64,000 nucleotides of DNA from Rossellomorea marisflavi (GTDB lineage Bacteria; Bacillota; Bacilli; Bacillales; Bacillaceae_B): positions 108,163-172,162 of the forward strand of contig NZ_LGUE01000004.1 in assembly GCF_001274775.1 (NCBI RefSeq), in the 5' to 3' direction. Of the stretch, positions 43,265-51,983 are shown piece after piece. Numbering within the stretch: position 1 is the stretch's first letter; each line of letters starts with the position of its first letter. Under the pieces are notes generated by a model. The model searched no databases and was not told the origin of the DNA. It was given only the letters and a program-made list of their open reading frames with translations. The position numbers and the translations under genes were made by a program.

Positions 43265-43295
43265 ACTGTACACGTTGACGTTGCGTGAAGGTAAA
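43265..43295 (-). promoter_or_regulatory. MerR-type promoter with 19-nt spacer
   Basis: On the minus strand TTTACC, a 19-nt spacer with the inverted repeat CACG...CGTG, and TACAGT. A spacer lengthened to 19 nt is the hallmark of promoters twisted open by MerR activators. Confidence 0.65.
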
Positions 43296-43304
43296 GGGGG
43301 AAAT

Positions 43305-43340
43305 GAAAAAACCACTCAATACTATTAATGAGTGGTTTTA
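43305..43340 (-). terminator. Terminator of the LXG operon
   Basis: AAAACCACTCA / TGAGTGGTTTT with a 9-nt loop, after the last gene of the operon. Confidence 0.75.
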
Positions 43341-43357
43341 TGTACTAAAACTTTTGC

Positions 43358-44137
43358 CTATCCGTTTTTTATATTTTTTTCTGTGGATTCTAAACTATAA
43401 AGATACCCTCTAGAATCATAGTTAAATTCCTTGAATCGGATTTTACAGAAAACAATAACGAGTTGTTCCGGCAAAACAAAAATAGTTACATAAGCAATTA
43501 GTAAAGGTAAATAGGTTAATATTGCTTCCTCCAAGGAAGCAAATTGAATAGTTCTAATCGTATATTGTAAAAGTAGGAAGAAGCCCGTTGAAGCGATCAC
43601 AGCAATAGGGACATACGATTTTGTTTCAAACTTACTTCTCGTTACATCCTTACTACTTCCTTTTTTATAGGCTCCTTTTCTTAGTAGGATGGCAAACCTT
43701 ATACTGGTAACCAAGAGGATTAGAACACCTAAAATTATTGCATAGTAGGTTAATTTAATTAGGATTTCACCGCTTGCATTTCCCTGTTGACCCATAAAAA
43801 AGAAAGCAAGGGTAAATTGACAAAGTGTAAAAATGAATTGTGATACAATGACGGTGAGTGCATACTGTAACCAACCTATTTTTTTATATATAAATGGAAC
43901 GGCAAATACAATCGATAATATTGAAATTACTACAGTCATACTAAACTGAATGGTTTGGAGTTTTTCTACATTAGGATAATTTGTGGAATCCGAACCTACA
44001 GTATAGGTTAAAACGTATAATAACCAGACTATAGGAACACTTAGAAATAATGCCTCCGCAAGTTTTTTTGGGCTTTGTCTCCCTGATTCAAGGGGTTTTC
44101 TTAATACAGCATAATGATCAACTGTTAATTTGCTCAC
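43358..44137 (-). CDS. Six-TM membrane protein, putative immunity protein of LXG toxin 2
   Basis: A 259-aa protein with a cytosolic start (HYAVLRKPLESGRQSP), six hydrophobic segments, and FVLPEQLVIVFCKIRFKEFNYDS near the end. It is clearly related to the protein at 46752 (SGRQSP, PEQLV.. and FC/YCK landmarks shared). Its gene follows the LXG toxin by 28 nt. Because the toxin ends in a glycine-zipper hydrophobic hairpin, a membrane immunity protein is logical. The nucleotide sequence is AT-richer than the flanking genes. Confidence 0.65.
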   Translation of the reverse strand: MSKLTVDHYAVLRKPLESGRQSPKKLAEALFLSVPIVWLLYVLTYTVGSDSTNYPNVEKLQTIQFSMTVVISILSIVFAVPFIYKKIGWLQYALTVIVSQFIFTLCQFTLAFFFMGQQGNASGEILIKLTYYAIILGVLILLVTSIRFAILLRKGAYKKGSSKDVTRSKFETKSYVPIAVIASTGFFLLLQYTIRTIQFASLEEAILTYLPLLIAYVTIFVLPEQLVIVFCKIRFKEFNYDSRGYLYSLESTEKNIKNG

Positions 44138-44165
44138 CTATAAAACAGCTCCTGTCTCAATATTA

Positions 44166-45740
44166 TCACCTAAACCATCCTTTCACTCTATCCATCATTG
44201 ATTTTTTCGACTTTCCAAATTTGTGGTTAAGTATAGCATTAGCGCCTATGCCAGCAACTACGCCTATTGCAGTTCCTACTCCAGGTATAGGAATCATTGC
44301 AGTTCCTACTGCAGTGAATGCTCCCTGAACTGCACCGCTTACTACCGTATCTACTACAGTATCTCCCATAGCTCTGGTAACCGCCCCACTACCTTCTTTT
44401 CCATCAGCTTTGGCATCTTGTAAATTACTATAGAATGTTACGCCAGCTGATATTGGTCCTAAACTTTTTAGTCCACCCTTTAATACTCCACTATCCTTAA
44501 TCGCTTTTAAATTCCCAGCATCTTTTACATTATCTACTGCTCCTTTCCACATTGCTTTACCAATCATTTTGGCTTTTCCTGTAATCCCTTCGTTTCCGTA
44601 CATGTGAGCAATTTCAGGATTTTTATCTAAAACCTGCTTACCAGTGGTTGACCATCCATTCCTTCCTTTATTTTTTGATGCATATGCAGCGTGCTTTAGA
44701 GTAGCCTTATTGGTTTTAGCTTTCTTAACATGTTTGTCTTTGTACTTTTTTCCGTTTTTAGGTAAACCTTTATTTAACTCTTTATTGGCAACAGAGTCTG
44801 GTTTAACCCCTAAAGACTTCAAAGAATCCCTGGTTGCCAATACTTTATACTCTACTTTCCCGGTACTTTTATTTACTATTCTCTCGAAGGAAACACCCTC
44901 TTCTTTGAAAGCATTGAATAATCTATATCCTTGTGAAACACCACCGGCTAATGTCTTCCCATCAGATAAAAGTTGAACTACACCTTTAGTATACTCTGTG
45001 TTGGCATCAACAAATTCTTCTATTTTATCACCATCATCTTCAAGCAAAAAGGTGATATCCTCCGCACTCGTACCATTCAGCTTCATTCCCAACGGAGTTA
45101 ATCCTGAATATTCCTTCCATTCTTTTGCAGGAAAGTCCACATCCACTTTCCCATCCTCCATTAATCCTTCAATATCTTTAATCCAATTTTCCATCATTGC
45201 CAAGTCTTCCTCAGCTGACGATAGAGATTTTGATTGTGAAGAATCAAAATGGGAAAGCTTATCTACAGTTTCTGTGATTTCTGATTTGGCACTTTGGATA
45301 CCTTGGATAAATGTAGAGTCTTGAATTGCTATTACGGAAACAATGTCACTGATGGAACTAATTGTACTATTGGCATCTGAAACAAGACTCTCGGTATGTT
45401 GTTTGATTCTATTAAGGCTCTGTTCGAGCTCATGGTCCAGGAAAGGCTGATGGATGTAGCCATCATCGCTGGACTCGAGTGTGCTCAATTCACTCTTCAC
45501 TTGCTCCAGAACAGATTTGTAATCGGTGCTGAATTTAGTAATAAACTCTAGCAGTGGGATATGGCAGTCTTCATAAAAAGAACGGATAGCACTTCCGCCC
45601 TTTCCTTTTAGTGCCTCTTCCAATCCTGCGAATGTTGATATGGATTTCTTTAATAATTGAATCTCTCCATCAAGGGTGTCTAACATCGTTGTATTCCGGG
45701 AGATTCCTTCTTGAAGTGTTTGTACCTTCAAAGTCTTCAT
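44166..45740 (-). CDS. LXG-domain type VII secretion toxin 2 with glycine-zipper C-terminus
   Basis: A 524-aa protein. The N-terminal LXG domain (residues about 1-200; MKTLKVQTLQEGISRN, GGSAIRSFYEDCHIPLL) is alpha-helical and targets the type VII machinery. After a linker the C-terminal part has VVSGAVQGAFTAVGTAMIPIPGVGTAIGVVAG, a glycine-rich membrane hairpin seen in pore-forming LXG toxins. It is a paralogue of the 47641 gene, more similar at the N-terminus than in the middle. It is separated from upstream genes by a hairpin, and much of it is AT-richer. Confidence 0.87.
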   Translation of the reverse strand: MKTLKVQTLQEGISRNTTMLDTLDGEIQLLKKSISTFAGLEEALKGKGGSAIRSFYEDCHIPLLEFITKFSTDYKSVLEQVKSELSTLESSDDGYIHQPFLDHELEQSLNRIKQHTESLVSDANSTISSISDIVSVIAIQDSTFIQGIQSAKSEITETVDKLSHFDSSQSKSLSSAEEDLAMMENWIKDIEGLMEDGKVDVDFPAKEWKEYSGLTPLGMKLNGTSAEDITFLLEDDGDKIEEFVDANTEYTKGVVQLLSDGKTLAGGVSQGYRLFNAFKEEGVSFERIVNKSTGKVEYKVLATRDSLKSLGVKPDSVANKELNKGLPKNGKKYKDKHVKKAKTNKATLKHAAYASKNKGRNGWSTTGKQVLDKNPEIAHMYGNEGITGKAKMIGKAMWKGAVDNVKDAGNLKAIKDSGVLKGGLKSLGPISAGVTFYSNLQDAKADGKEGSGAVTRAMGDTVVDTVVSGAVQGAFTAVGTAMIPIPGVGTAIGVVAGIGANAILNHKFGKSKKSMMDRVKGWFR

Positions 45741-45797
45741 GTAACCTTCTCCCTTACAGTGTATTCTTTAATGTAGACTCTTAGATGTACTAAAAAT

Positions 45798-45826
45798 AAT
45801 AACCCCCGATAAACATCATCAGGGGT
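45798..45826 (-). terminator. Hairpin inside the LXG locus
   Basis: On the minus strand ACCCCTGAT / ATCGGGGGT followed by TTATTATTTTT. It could end transcripts before toxin 2, making the second toxin pair a separate unit. Confidence 0.5.
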
Positions 45827-45833
45827 CATTCCA

Positions 45834-46283
45834 TTACTCAGCCCCCGCGCTCATCTCCACATAGGTCTTCCCTGAAGGCGACTGCTTGTAGACGACGAAC
45901 ATCGGTGTCGATTGGGTTTGGCCACTTCGCTCAATGTACTCTACGATTTCCCAGAACTTGTATTGGGAGAATTCATCAAAGTTCTCCATCACGCGGGACA
46001 TGACCATATCCTTCAAGTAGAAGTAGCTTCTGAAGTGAACGTTCTCACTCTCAGGTAAATCTATGCGGTCTTCCTCGATCGGTAGGAAGATTTCAGCTGT
46101 CATGATTTCGTCTTCTAAAGGGTTGCTCATGATGCAGAAGAACAGATCGCCTGTTGGGTTGTATCCGTTGTTTTCGAGGATGCCTGCAAAGTCTTCAAAG
46201 GCCATTTCCAATTCTTCGGGTGCGAATCGATAAAGCTTCGAGGCTACATTCTTATACGTCAGGGTGTGGTCAGTGAATAGCAT
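45834..46283 (-). CDS. DUF5085-like LXG-accessory protein 2
   Basis: A 149-aa soluble protein: MLFTDHTLTYKNVASKLYRF at the start, NPTGDLFFCIMSNPLEDEIMTAEIFLPIEED in the centre. It shares layout with the preceding protein (a mid-chain Tyr/Phe-rich strand and a VEIFLP/DLYVP strand). Such proteins are found in Bacillus LXG loci; a chaperone or targeting role is inferred. ATG 46283 has GGAG 8 nt upstream, giving a 14-nt overlap with the gene before it; the longer frame lacks support. Confidence 0.7.
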   Translation of the reverse strand: MLFTDHTLTYKNVASKLYRFAPEELEMAFEDFAGILENNGYNPTGDLFFCIMSNPLEDEIMTAEIFLPIEEDRIDLPESENVHFRSYFYLKDMVMSRVMENFDEFSQYKFWEIVEYIERSGQTQSTPMFVVYKQSPSGKTYVEMSAGAE

Positions 46284-46719
46284 GAGGCACACTCCTCGGA
46301 ACATAGAGATCGATGATGATATCACCGTATACCTCTAGCAGGACACAGTAGAATTGATCTGTGAGGGGGATTCCGTTCACTTCGCCATACGTTTTCACTT
46401 GTTCAAAGGCCGTTGAGAAATCCTGAATTTCCTGTGCCTGCCTTAAGACGAGGGCATCTTTCAGGTCCAGCCTGCGTTCATATTGAATGTCTGAATCCTC
46501 GGCAAGCTCGACTTCGTCATTCACCGGCATATAATACGTAAAGGTCCCGCTATCTCTTTTTGCTTGATATGTAAAGATGACGGGGCCGTTCCTGTATACT
46601 ACCTGTTCCAGTTCTGCTTCCTCCATGACAGCAAAGCCTTCCTGCCAGTCCTCCATCTTGCCTTCCATCTTATACACTAATACATGATCAAATTGTAAGG
46701 ATTTCTTTTCGATAGCCAT
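46270..46719 (-). CDS. DUF5085-like LXG-accessory protein 1
   Basis: A 149-aa soluble protein with VYKMEGKMEDWQEGFAVME, YMPVNDEVELAEDSDIQYE and VYGDIIIDLYVPRSVPHA. It resembles DUF5085 proteins of Bacillus LXG loci. GGGAG lies 6 nt upstream of the ATG. It overlaps the next gene, which encodes a second protein of the same general type, so the pair may act as a heterodimer. No catalytic motif is visible. Confidence 0.7.
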   Translation of the reverse strand: MAIEKKSLQFDHVLVYKMEGKMEDWQEGFAVMEEAELEQVVYRNGPVIFTYQAKRDSGTFTYYMPVNDEVELAEDSDIQYERRLDLKDALVLRQAQEIQDFSTAFEQVKTYGEVNGIPLTDQFYCVLLEVYGDIIIDLYVPRSVPHAIH

Positions 46720-46751
46720 GACCTACTCCCTTTCATCATTTGTTTTTATTT

Positions 46752-47603
46752 TCATTGAAACCAGCTGTTCTTCTTTTCGTGTGGAGACACTTTCTTTTCC
46801 AAAATAGTGGTTGGTACATTGGGTATAAATTGGGCTTCACCCTTTGCCGTATCACGCTTCAGTGTCTTGCCATCGGCTTCAAAGTTAAAGCTGATGAATC
46901 TCTTCTTACAATAAAGAAGAACCAATTGTTCCGGCAGGATGAAGAGCATCATATAAAATAGCGCAAGTGGCAAGAGCGCAATGATGTAGAATTCGAGGGA
47001 ATCAGCATTGAAATTTCGTATGATATATTGAAGGATCAGTACGATGCTCACACCGATGACGATGGCGAGCGGTACGTTTGATTTCAATTCCAGGTTCATC
47101 CGGCTTTTCCACTTTGCCGATCCGTACTTGTATTCTCCGTTTTTCAATAGCCGGAAGAAGCGGAGGACGGTAACGGCGATCAGGAGGACCCCGACCCCGA
47201 GAGTAAGCAGTAGCAGCGTCGTGATATTCCCCTCAGTCACGCCTTGTTGTGTTCCGATAAACATCATGGATATCAGATACATACAAACACCAAAAAGGAA
47301 TTGGCTGGCAAAGATGCTAATGGCGTATTGGACCTTCTGATACTTCTTGAAGAATGACGGAGCGCTTGCCATCACGCACAGGATCGAAAGCAGGATGGTG
47401 ATGTAGAAGTGCGCACCCTTCACCAGTCCGATTGCCGGGAAAGCAGAGGAATCTTCCATCAGGGTGTAGGTTAAAAAGTAAAGGAGCCAGCTGATGAACA
47501 CCGAAACGATCAGGCTGGGTGTGAGGGCAGCAGGGCTTTGCCGCCCACTCTCGAATGGCCCTTTCAACACATAAAAATGACTTTCAGGTACATCTCTTAA
47601 CAT
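46752..47603 (-). CDS. Six-TM membrane protein, putative immunity protein of LXG toxin 1
   Basis: A 283-aa protein with six hydrophobic segments (for example SLIVSVFISWLLYFLTYTL) and PEQLVLLYCKKRFISFNFEA near the end, then a 40-residue polar tail that its paralogue at 43358 lacks. The gene lies 37 nt after toxin 1. Position and co-duplication with the toxin argue that it protects the producing cell from the membrane-inserting toxin; this has no direct proof. Confidence 0.65.
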   Translation of the reverse strand: MLRDVPESHFYVLKGPFESGRQSPAALTPSLIVSVFISWLLYFLTYTLMEDSSAFPAIGLVKGAHFYITILLSILCVMASAPSFFKKYQKVQYAISIFASQFLFGVCMYLISMMFIGTQQGVTEGNITTLLLLTLGVGVLLIAVTVLRFFRLLKNGEYKYGSAKWKSRMNLELKSNVPLAIVIGVSIVLILQYIIRNFNADSLEFYIIALLPLALFYMMLFILPEQLVLLYCKKRFISFNFEADGKTLKRDTAKGEAQFIPNVPTTILEKKVSPHEKKNSWFQ

Positions 47604-47640
47604 AAGCGGTACGCTCCTTTTGTTCTAAACATCATGCGAG

Positions 47641-49254
47641 CTATCTGAACCAGCCTTTCACTACGTCCATAGCGGATTTTCCTTTGCCGTCCTTATCTTT
47701 CCCGAATTTATGGTTCAGAAGGGTATTCACGGCGATTCCCGCCCCCATCCCGACAAGGGTACCGACACCTGGAATGGGGATAAGGGCCGTACCGGCTGCA
47801 GTGAAGGCCGTCTGTACAGTGCTTGAAACCCCGACGTCAATGGCCGTATCCACTGTTGCGCGCTTCGTTGCTTCTGCACCGGTCAATCCGTCAGCTTTTG
47901 CATTTGTGTGGTTTTCATAGAATGACAGACCCGCAGAGATCGGCGCAAGGCCCTTCAGGCTACTTTTCAATACACCTTTGACAGGACCGCTCTCTTGAAG
48001 GGGTTTCGCAATGCCTTTGATGTCGACGATGTCCTTGTATGAGTCTTTGACACCTTTTGCCGTAGCTTTACCGATGGTCTTGAATTTGTCTTTGGCAGAC
48101 AGCTCATTATTGTTCCAATTCTTAAGATGTGGATTTTTCTCGAGGACTTTCTCCCCAACTGGTGACCAACCTGTCTGGCCTTTCTTTTGTGTCGCGTATT
48201 TAAGGGTGACGGTATTGTTTTTAGCAATTTCCTTATGCTTAGGAGAAAGCTTCTTACCGCCCTTAGGTACACCATGCATCAATTCTTTAAACGCACGTGA
48301 GTCCGGTTCTACTCCCAGTTTGCGAAGGGCATCCGGTGTCGCGGTGATGCGGTAGCCGTATTGACCTTTCTTGGGATCCCATACCTTATACGTCTTGAGA
48401 CCATTTTTCCTTGCTGCATAGAAGGTCCTCAAACTTGTGAACGACAGGGTTCCCCGGGACTTCAGCTGATCGAATTGATCCAGGTTCTTCTTCGCTGTAA
48501 GCAGGAAGGAACTCGCGCCTCCGCTTACATCACCGGTTTTATCCTCATCATCTTTGATTTCGAGTTCTTCTATATTAGGTGTCGTCCCATTCAATTTATT
48601 CGTTAGTGGGTTGAGCTCGGCATATTCCTTCCAAACGGTGGTCGGGAAATTCACGTTCACTTTCCCATCTTGCATCAATCCCTCGATATCAGAAATCCAG
48701 TTCTCCATCATGACGAGGTCTTCTTCAGCAGTGGAGAGTGCCTTCGACTGGCTGGAGTCGAACTCCGTCAGCTTGTCGACTGTTTCAGTCAATTCTTTTT
48801 TGGCGCTTTGGACGCCTTGGATGAAAGAAGAATCCTGGATGCTGGAGATGGAGACGATATCAGAAATGGAGCTGATCGTACTATTGGCATCTGCAACAAG
48901 GCTTTCCGTATGCTGCTTGATGCGGTCTAAGCTCTGTTCGAGTTCCTGATCGAGAAAGGGTTGGTGGATATATCCGTCTGAGCTTGGTTCGAGGGTGCTT
49001 AGTTCACTTTTGATCTTTTCGAGGGTGGACTTGTATTCACTGCTGAATTTCACAATGAAATCAAGAAGGGGCACATGACATTCATCATAAAAAGAGCGGA
49101 TGGCACTCCCACCCTTTCCTTTCAGTGCTTCCTCCATTCCAGAAAAGGCGGTAATCGATTGTTTAAGAGATTGGATTTCTCCATCAAGGGTATCAAGCAT
49201 GGACTTGCTTCGGGAAATCCCTTCCTGAAGTGACTGGACTTTTAATGTTTTCAT
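47641..49254 (-). CDS. LXG-domain type VII secretion toxin 1 with glycine-zipper C-terminus
   Basis: A 537-aa LXG protein (MKTLKVQSLQEGISRSKSM; GKGGSAIRSFYDECHVPLLDF; IHQPFLDQELEQSLDRIKQHTESL). The C-terminus has AIDVGVSSTVQTAFTAAGTALIPIPGVGTLVGMGAGI, a glycine-zipper membrane hairpin, and ends in a basic tail with KGWFR, the same as its paralogue. No nuclease or NADase motif is seen, so membrane depolarisation is the likely mode. It follows the YwqI-like gene and precedes its putative immunity gene. Confidence 0.88.
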   Translation of the reverse strand: MKTLKVQSLQEGISRSKSMLDTLDGEIQSLKQSITAFSGMEEALKGKGGSAIRSFYDECHVPLLDFIVKFSSEYKSTLEKIKSELSTLEPSSDGYIHQPFLDQELEQSLDRIKQHTESLVADANSTISSISDIVSISSIQDSSFIQGVQSAKKELTETVDKLTEFDSSQSKALSTAEEDLVMMENWISDIEGLMQDGKVNVNFPTTVWKEYAELNPLTNKLNGTTPNIEELEIKDDEDKTGDVSGGASSFLLTAKKNLDQFDQLKSRGTLSFTSLRTFYAARKNGLKTYKVWDPKKGQYGYRITATPDALRKLGVEPDSRAFKELMHGVPKGGKKLSPKHKEIAKNNTVTLKYATQKKGQTGWSPVGEKVLEKNPHLKNWNNNELSAKDKFKTIGKATAKGVKDSYKDIVDIKGIAKPLQESGPVKGVLKSSLKGLAPISAGLSFYENHTNAKADGLTGAEATKRATVDTAIDVGVSSTVQTAFTAAGTALIPIPGVGTLVGMGAGIAVNTLLNHKFGKDKDGKGKSAMDVVKGWFR

Positions 49255-49277
49255 CTCTCATCTCTCACATTCATATA

Positions 49278-49547
49278 TTATTTGCGTTGCATCCCGCCGG
49301 CGATGGTGGCATCGGCTTCCCTCATGGATTCGACGGCTTGCCGTGTACTTTCAAGATTTTTTTCCAACACACTTTTATAGGAAGCGAGGATTGTATCGAG
49401 CTTTGAGGCCAGTTCATTCAGCTTGTCGGCTGTATCGAGGACATTCCCTTCAATTGACCCTTCGCTTTTTGCCTTCAGCCCCTGCAGAGATCCCTTCACA
49501 TTTGATATCTGGGACTCCACACTTGAATATTCTACTTTGATCTCCAT
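49278..49547 (-). CDS. YwqI-family (DUF5344) LXG-associated helical protein
   Basis: An 89-aa alpha-helical protein: MEIKVEYSSVESQISNVKGSLQGL, then ADKLNELASKLDTILASYKSVLEKNLESTRQAVESMREAD. YwqI and relatives bind LXG domains and present them to the type VII secretion apparatus (the Lap partner proteins). It is the first gene of the locus, 23 nt before toxin 1. GGAGTG precedes ATG 49547. The YwqH-type second partner (DUF5082) is missing here. Confidence 0.85.
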   Translation of the reverse strand: MEIKVEYSSVESQISNVKGSLQGLKAKSEGSIEGNVLDTADKLNELASKLDTILASYKSVLEKNLESTRQAVESMREADATIAGGMQRK

Positions 49548-49846
49548 GTTGACACTCCTCCCTTGGCATTTTATGTACCTATTCGTGTTCCTACTATTTT
49601 CCTTCCTCATTATTACAAAAACCATTTTTGTCTTATATAGGAAATTCGGATTGTTTTTTGTTTTCTTTCTACTACTTTTTTGCTAGTTTTCATTTTGGAA
49701 CTAATATCCTCATACCCCATATTCAGAATATTATTCCAATTACCTGTGAAATTCACTGAAAAACCCGATTCCCCCCTTGATTTTCACTTAAAAAGAAGGT
49801 CGATAGAAGGAGCTATGCCTCTCTTTTACAAGAAAGAGGTCTGAGG

Positions 49847-50014
49847 ATGAGTCTTGGGTTTCGAGAAATTACATTGATTCTTTTTGTGGCTTTATTGTTT
49901 TTTGGTCCAAGCAAGCTACCTGAGCTAGGGCAAGCAGTCGGGATCACGTTGAAGGAATGTATAAAGGCGACCCAAGGGATCATGGAGGATGCGAAAACGG
50001 GGACAAGAGGATGA
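49847..50014 (+). CDS. tatA: Short TatA/E-family twin-arginine translocase subunit
   Basis: A 55-aa protein starting at ATG 49847 after AGAAAGAGGTCTGAGG. It has one membrane helix (FREITLILFVALLFF), the hallmark FGPSKLPELGQAVG hinge and an amphipathic helix (ITLKECIKATQGI), with a very short tail. TatA oligomerises to form the Tat pathway pore for folded proteins. It is alone: no tatC or Tat substrate is adjacent in the window. The phosphate module downstream recalls the B. subtilis tatAd-phoD theme, though that link is only suggestive. Confidence 0.85.
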   Translation: MSLGFREITLILFVALLFFGPSKLPELGQAVGITLKECIKATQGIMEDAKTGTRG

Positions 50015-50109
50015 AGAAGCAGATCTAGGAAAATCTACCTTTTTTTCGTTATCAAAACAGGATGAAATACCCGCGTTCGAAGATACTGTAAAAAAAGAAA
50101 CCGTTCTTA

Positions 50110-50126
50110 TGTTAAGTTAATGTAAA
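50110..50126 (-). promoter_or_regulatory. Possible PhoP half-site pair
   Basis: On the minus strand TTTACA-TTAAC-TTAACA fits two TT(A/T/C)ACA half-sites spaced by 5 nt (11-bp period), about 100 nt before the phosphate genes. Only two repeats are visible. Confidence 0.3.
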
Positions 50127-50221
50127 TTTTCGATCAAAATTCTACATATTTTCGACAATTTGCGATATTATTATGAAGGTTTATTAATTCCATATTCGAA
50201 ATGTTGGAGGTTTGAAAATAT

Positions 50222-50839
50222 ATGGTTTTCAAAAAGAAGGATAAATTCGGTACGATTTTGAGCAACATCGCAGAAAATCTGAAAGAGAGTGCTCATTATT
50301 TCGCTGATTATAAATTGAATAATGTCAGTGACCTGAAAGAATTCTCTACAACCATGAAGGATTATGAAACAAAAGGCGATAACTATGTGCATGAAGTCAT
50401 CCTCGACCTGAACAAAGTGTTCATCACACCGATCGAGCGTGAAGATATCCTTGCCCTGTCCATGAGCATGGATGATGTACTGGACGGTCTGGAGCACACT
50501 GCGGCCATGTTTGAAATGTACTCGATCACTAAGGCAGATGAGTTCATGCTTCAATTCGTGGAAGCCATCCGTCAATGTTCAAATGAAATCGAAGAAGCCG
50601 TCGAGCTCCTTTCAACAAAAAAATGGATCAAGGTGCGTGAATCTGCAATCAAGATCAAAGACCTTGAATCTAAATGTGACGGGATCCTGCGTCAGTCGAT
50701 CAAGCATCTGTTCAACACAGAGAAAGATCCGATCCGCATCATTCAATACAAAGAAATTTACGAAGAGCTTGAACTTGTAGCGGACTATTGTCAGAACGTA
50801 GCAAACACATTCGAAACCATTATCATGAAAAATGCGTAA
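50222..50839 (+). CDS. ykaA: DUF47/PhoU-like protein (YkaA)
   Basis: A 205-aa helical PhoU-like protein: FGTILSNIAENLKESAHYFADY, then DNYVHEVILDLNKVFITPIEREDILALSMSMDDVLDGLEHTA. It partners with the Pit phosphate transporter encoded 15 nt downstream. Such proteins are thought to regulate Pit activity. GGAGG precedes the ATG at 50222. Confidence 0.9.
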   Translation: MVFKKKDKFGTILSNIAENLKESAHYFADYKLNNVSDLKEFSTTMKDYETKGDNYVHEVILDLNKVFITPIEREDILALSMSMDDVLDGLEHTAAMFEMYSITKADEFMLQFVEAIRQCSNEIEEAVELLSTKKWIKVRESAIKIKDLESKCDGILRQSIKHLFNTEKDPIRIIQYKEIYEELELVADYCQNVANTFETIIMKNA

Positions 50840-50854
50840 GGAGCTTAGTTCAAT

Positions 50855-51853
50855 ATGGATACAGTATTAATTCTGACCGTCTTGATCGTTTTCTTTGCCC
50901 TTGCATTCGACTTCATCAATGGATTCCATGATACTGCGAATGCGATTGCTACTTCCGTATCGACCAAGGCATTGAAGCCAAGACACGCCATTATCATGGC
51001 GGCTAGCATGAACTTTATCGGCGCCATGACCTTCACAGGTGTGGCCAAAACGATCACGAAGGACATCGTTGACCCATTCGCCCTTGAAAACGGGACGATC
51101 GTCATCCTGGCTGCATTGATTGCCGCCATCATCTGGAACCTTGTGACATGGTATTTTGGGATCCCAAGTAGTTCCTCACATGCCCTGATCGGTTCCATCG
51201 CAGGTGCTGCGATTGCTGCAGCTGGATTATCATCACTGAATTATACAGGCTTCATCAAGATCGTCGAAGCTCTTATTCTATCGCCAATCCTTGCTTTTGT
51301 GGTCGGTTTCATCATTTACAGCATCTTCAAGGTTGTATTTAAAAACCGTAATCTTGCCAAAACGAACCGGAACTTCCGAAGCATCCAGATTGCTACGGCT
51401 GCCCTCCAGTCGTTTACACACGGTACCAATGATGCTCAGAAAGCGATGGGGATCATCACCATGGCCCTAATCGTCAATAATTATCAAACCTCCGACGATA
51501 TCCAGACGTGGGTACAGCTTGCCTGTGCCACAGCCATGGGACTCGGAACCTCCATAGGTGGATGGAAGATCATCAAAACGGTCGGCGCCGGTATCATGAA
51601 GATCCGCCCGGTCAACGGAGTGGCAGCTGACCTTACAGGTGCGGCCGTCATCTTCGGTGCGACAGCGATCCACCTTCCTGTCAGTACGACACACGTCATT
51701 TCCTCATCGATCCTTGGTGTTGGTTCTGCCCACCGATTGAGAGGAGTCAAATGGGGTACGGCACAACGTATGCTCATCACCTGGGTCATTACCCTACCGA
51801 TCTCTGCTACGCTGGCAGCCCTGATTTATTATGTAATCGATCTTTTCTTATAA
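50855..51853 (+). CDS. pit: Low-affinity inorganic phosphate transporter Pit
   Basis: A 332-aa membrane protein with about ten TM segments and the duplicated PiT motifs DFINGFHDTANAIATSVSTKAL near the N-terminus and QSFTHGTNDAQKAMGI in the second half. It imports metal-phosphate with H+. It is in an operon with ykaA, and a terminator follows immediately. Confidence 0.95.
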   Translation: MDTVLILTVLIVFFALAFDFINGFHDTANAIATSVSTKALKPRHAIIMAASMNFIGAMTFTGVAKTITKDIVDPFALENGTIVILAALIAAIIWNLVTWYFGIPSSSSHALIGSIAGAAIAAAGLSSLNYTGFIKIVEALILSPILAFVVGFIIYSIFKVVFKNRNLAKTNRNFRSIQIATAALQSFTHGTNDAQKAMGIITMALIVNNYQTSDDIQTWVQLACATAMGLGTSIGGWKIIKTVGAGIMKIRPVNGVAADLTGAAVIFGATAIHLPVSTTHVISSSILGVGSAHRLRGVKWGTAQRMLITWVITLPISATLAALIYYVIDLFL

Positions 51854-51862
51854 AAAGCAATG

Positions 51863-51900
51863 CAGACCGTACCGATCCACCGGTACGGTCTTTCTTTTTC
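51863..51900 (+). terminator. Terminator of ykaA-pit
   Basis: AGACCGTACCG / CGGTACGGTCT followed by TTCTTTTT. Confidence 0.8.
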
Positions 51901-51950
51901 CGGAAATATTATTTACCCCACATTTACCCTTACTAAACCTCTTCCCACTC

Positions 51951-51983
51951 AAAAACGTCCACCCTTTATCAGGAATGGACGTT
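51951..51983 (-). terminator. Terminator of the sucrose operon
   Basis: AACGTCCA / TGGACGTT stem with T tract on the minus strand, overlapping the last codons of scrB. Confidence 0.65.

Noticed and set aside
49816-49844. Nine-codon ORF just before tatA as a leader peptide
   Set aside because: The ribosome site is too close to the ATG, and the frame overlaps a local hairpin. It is probably chance.
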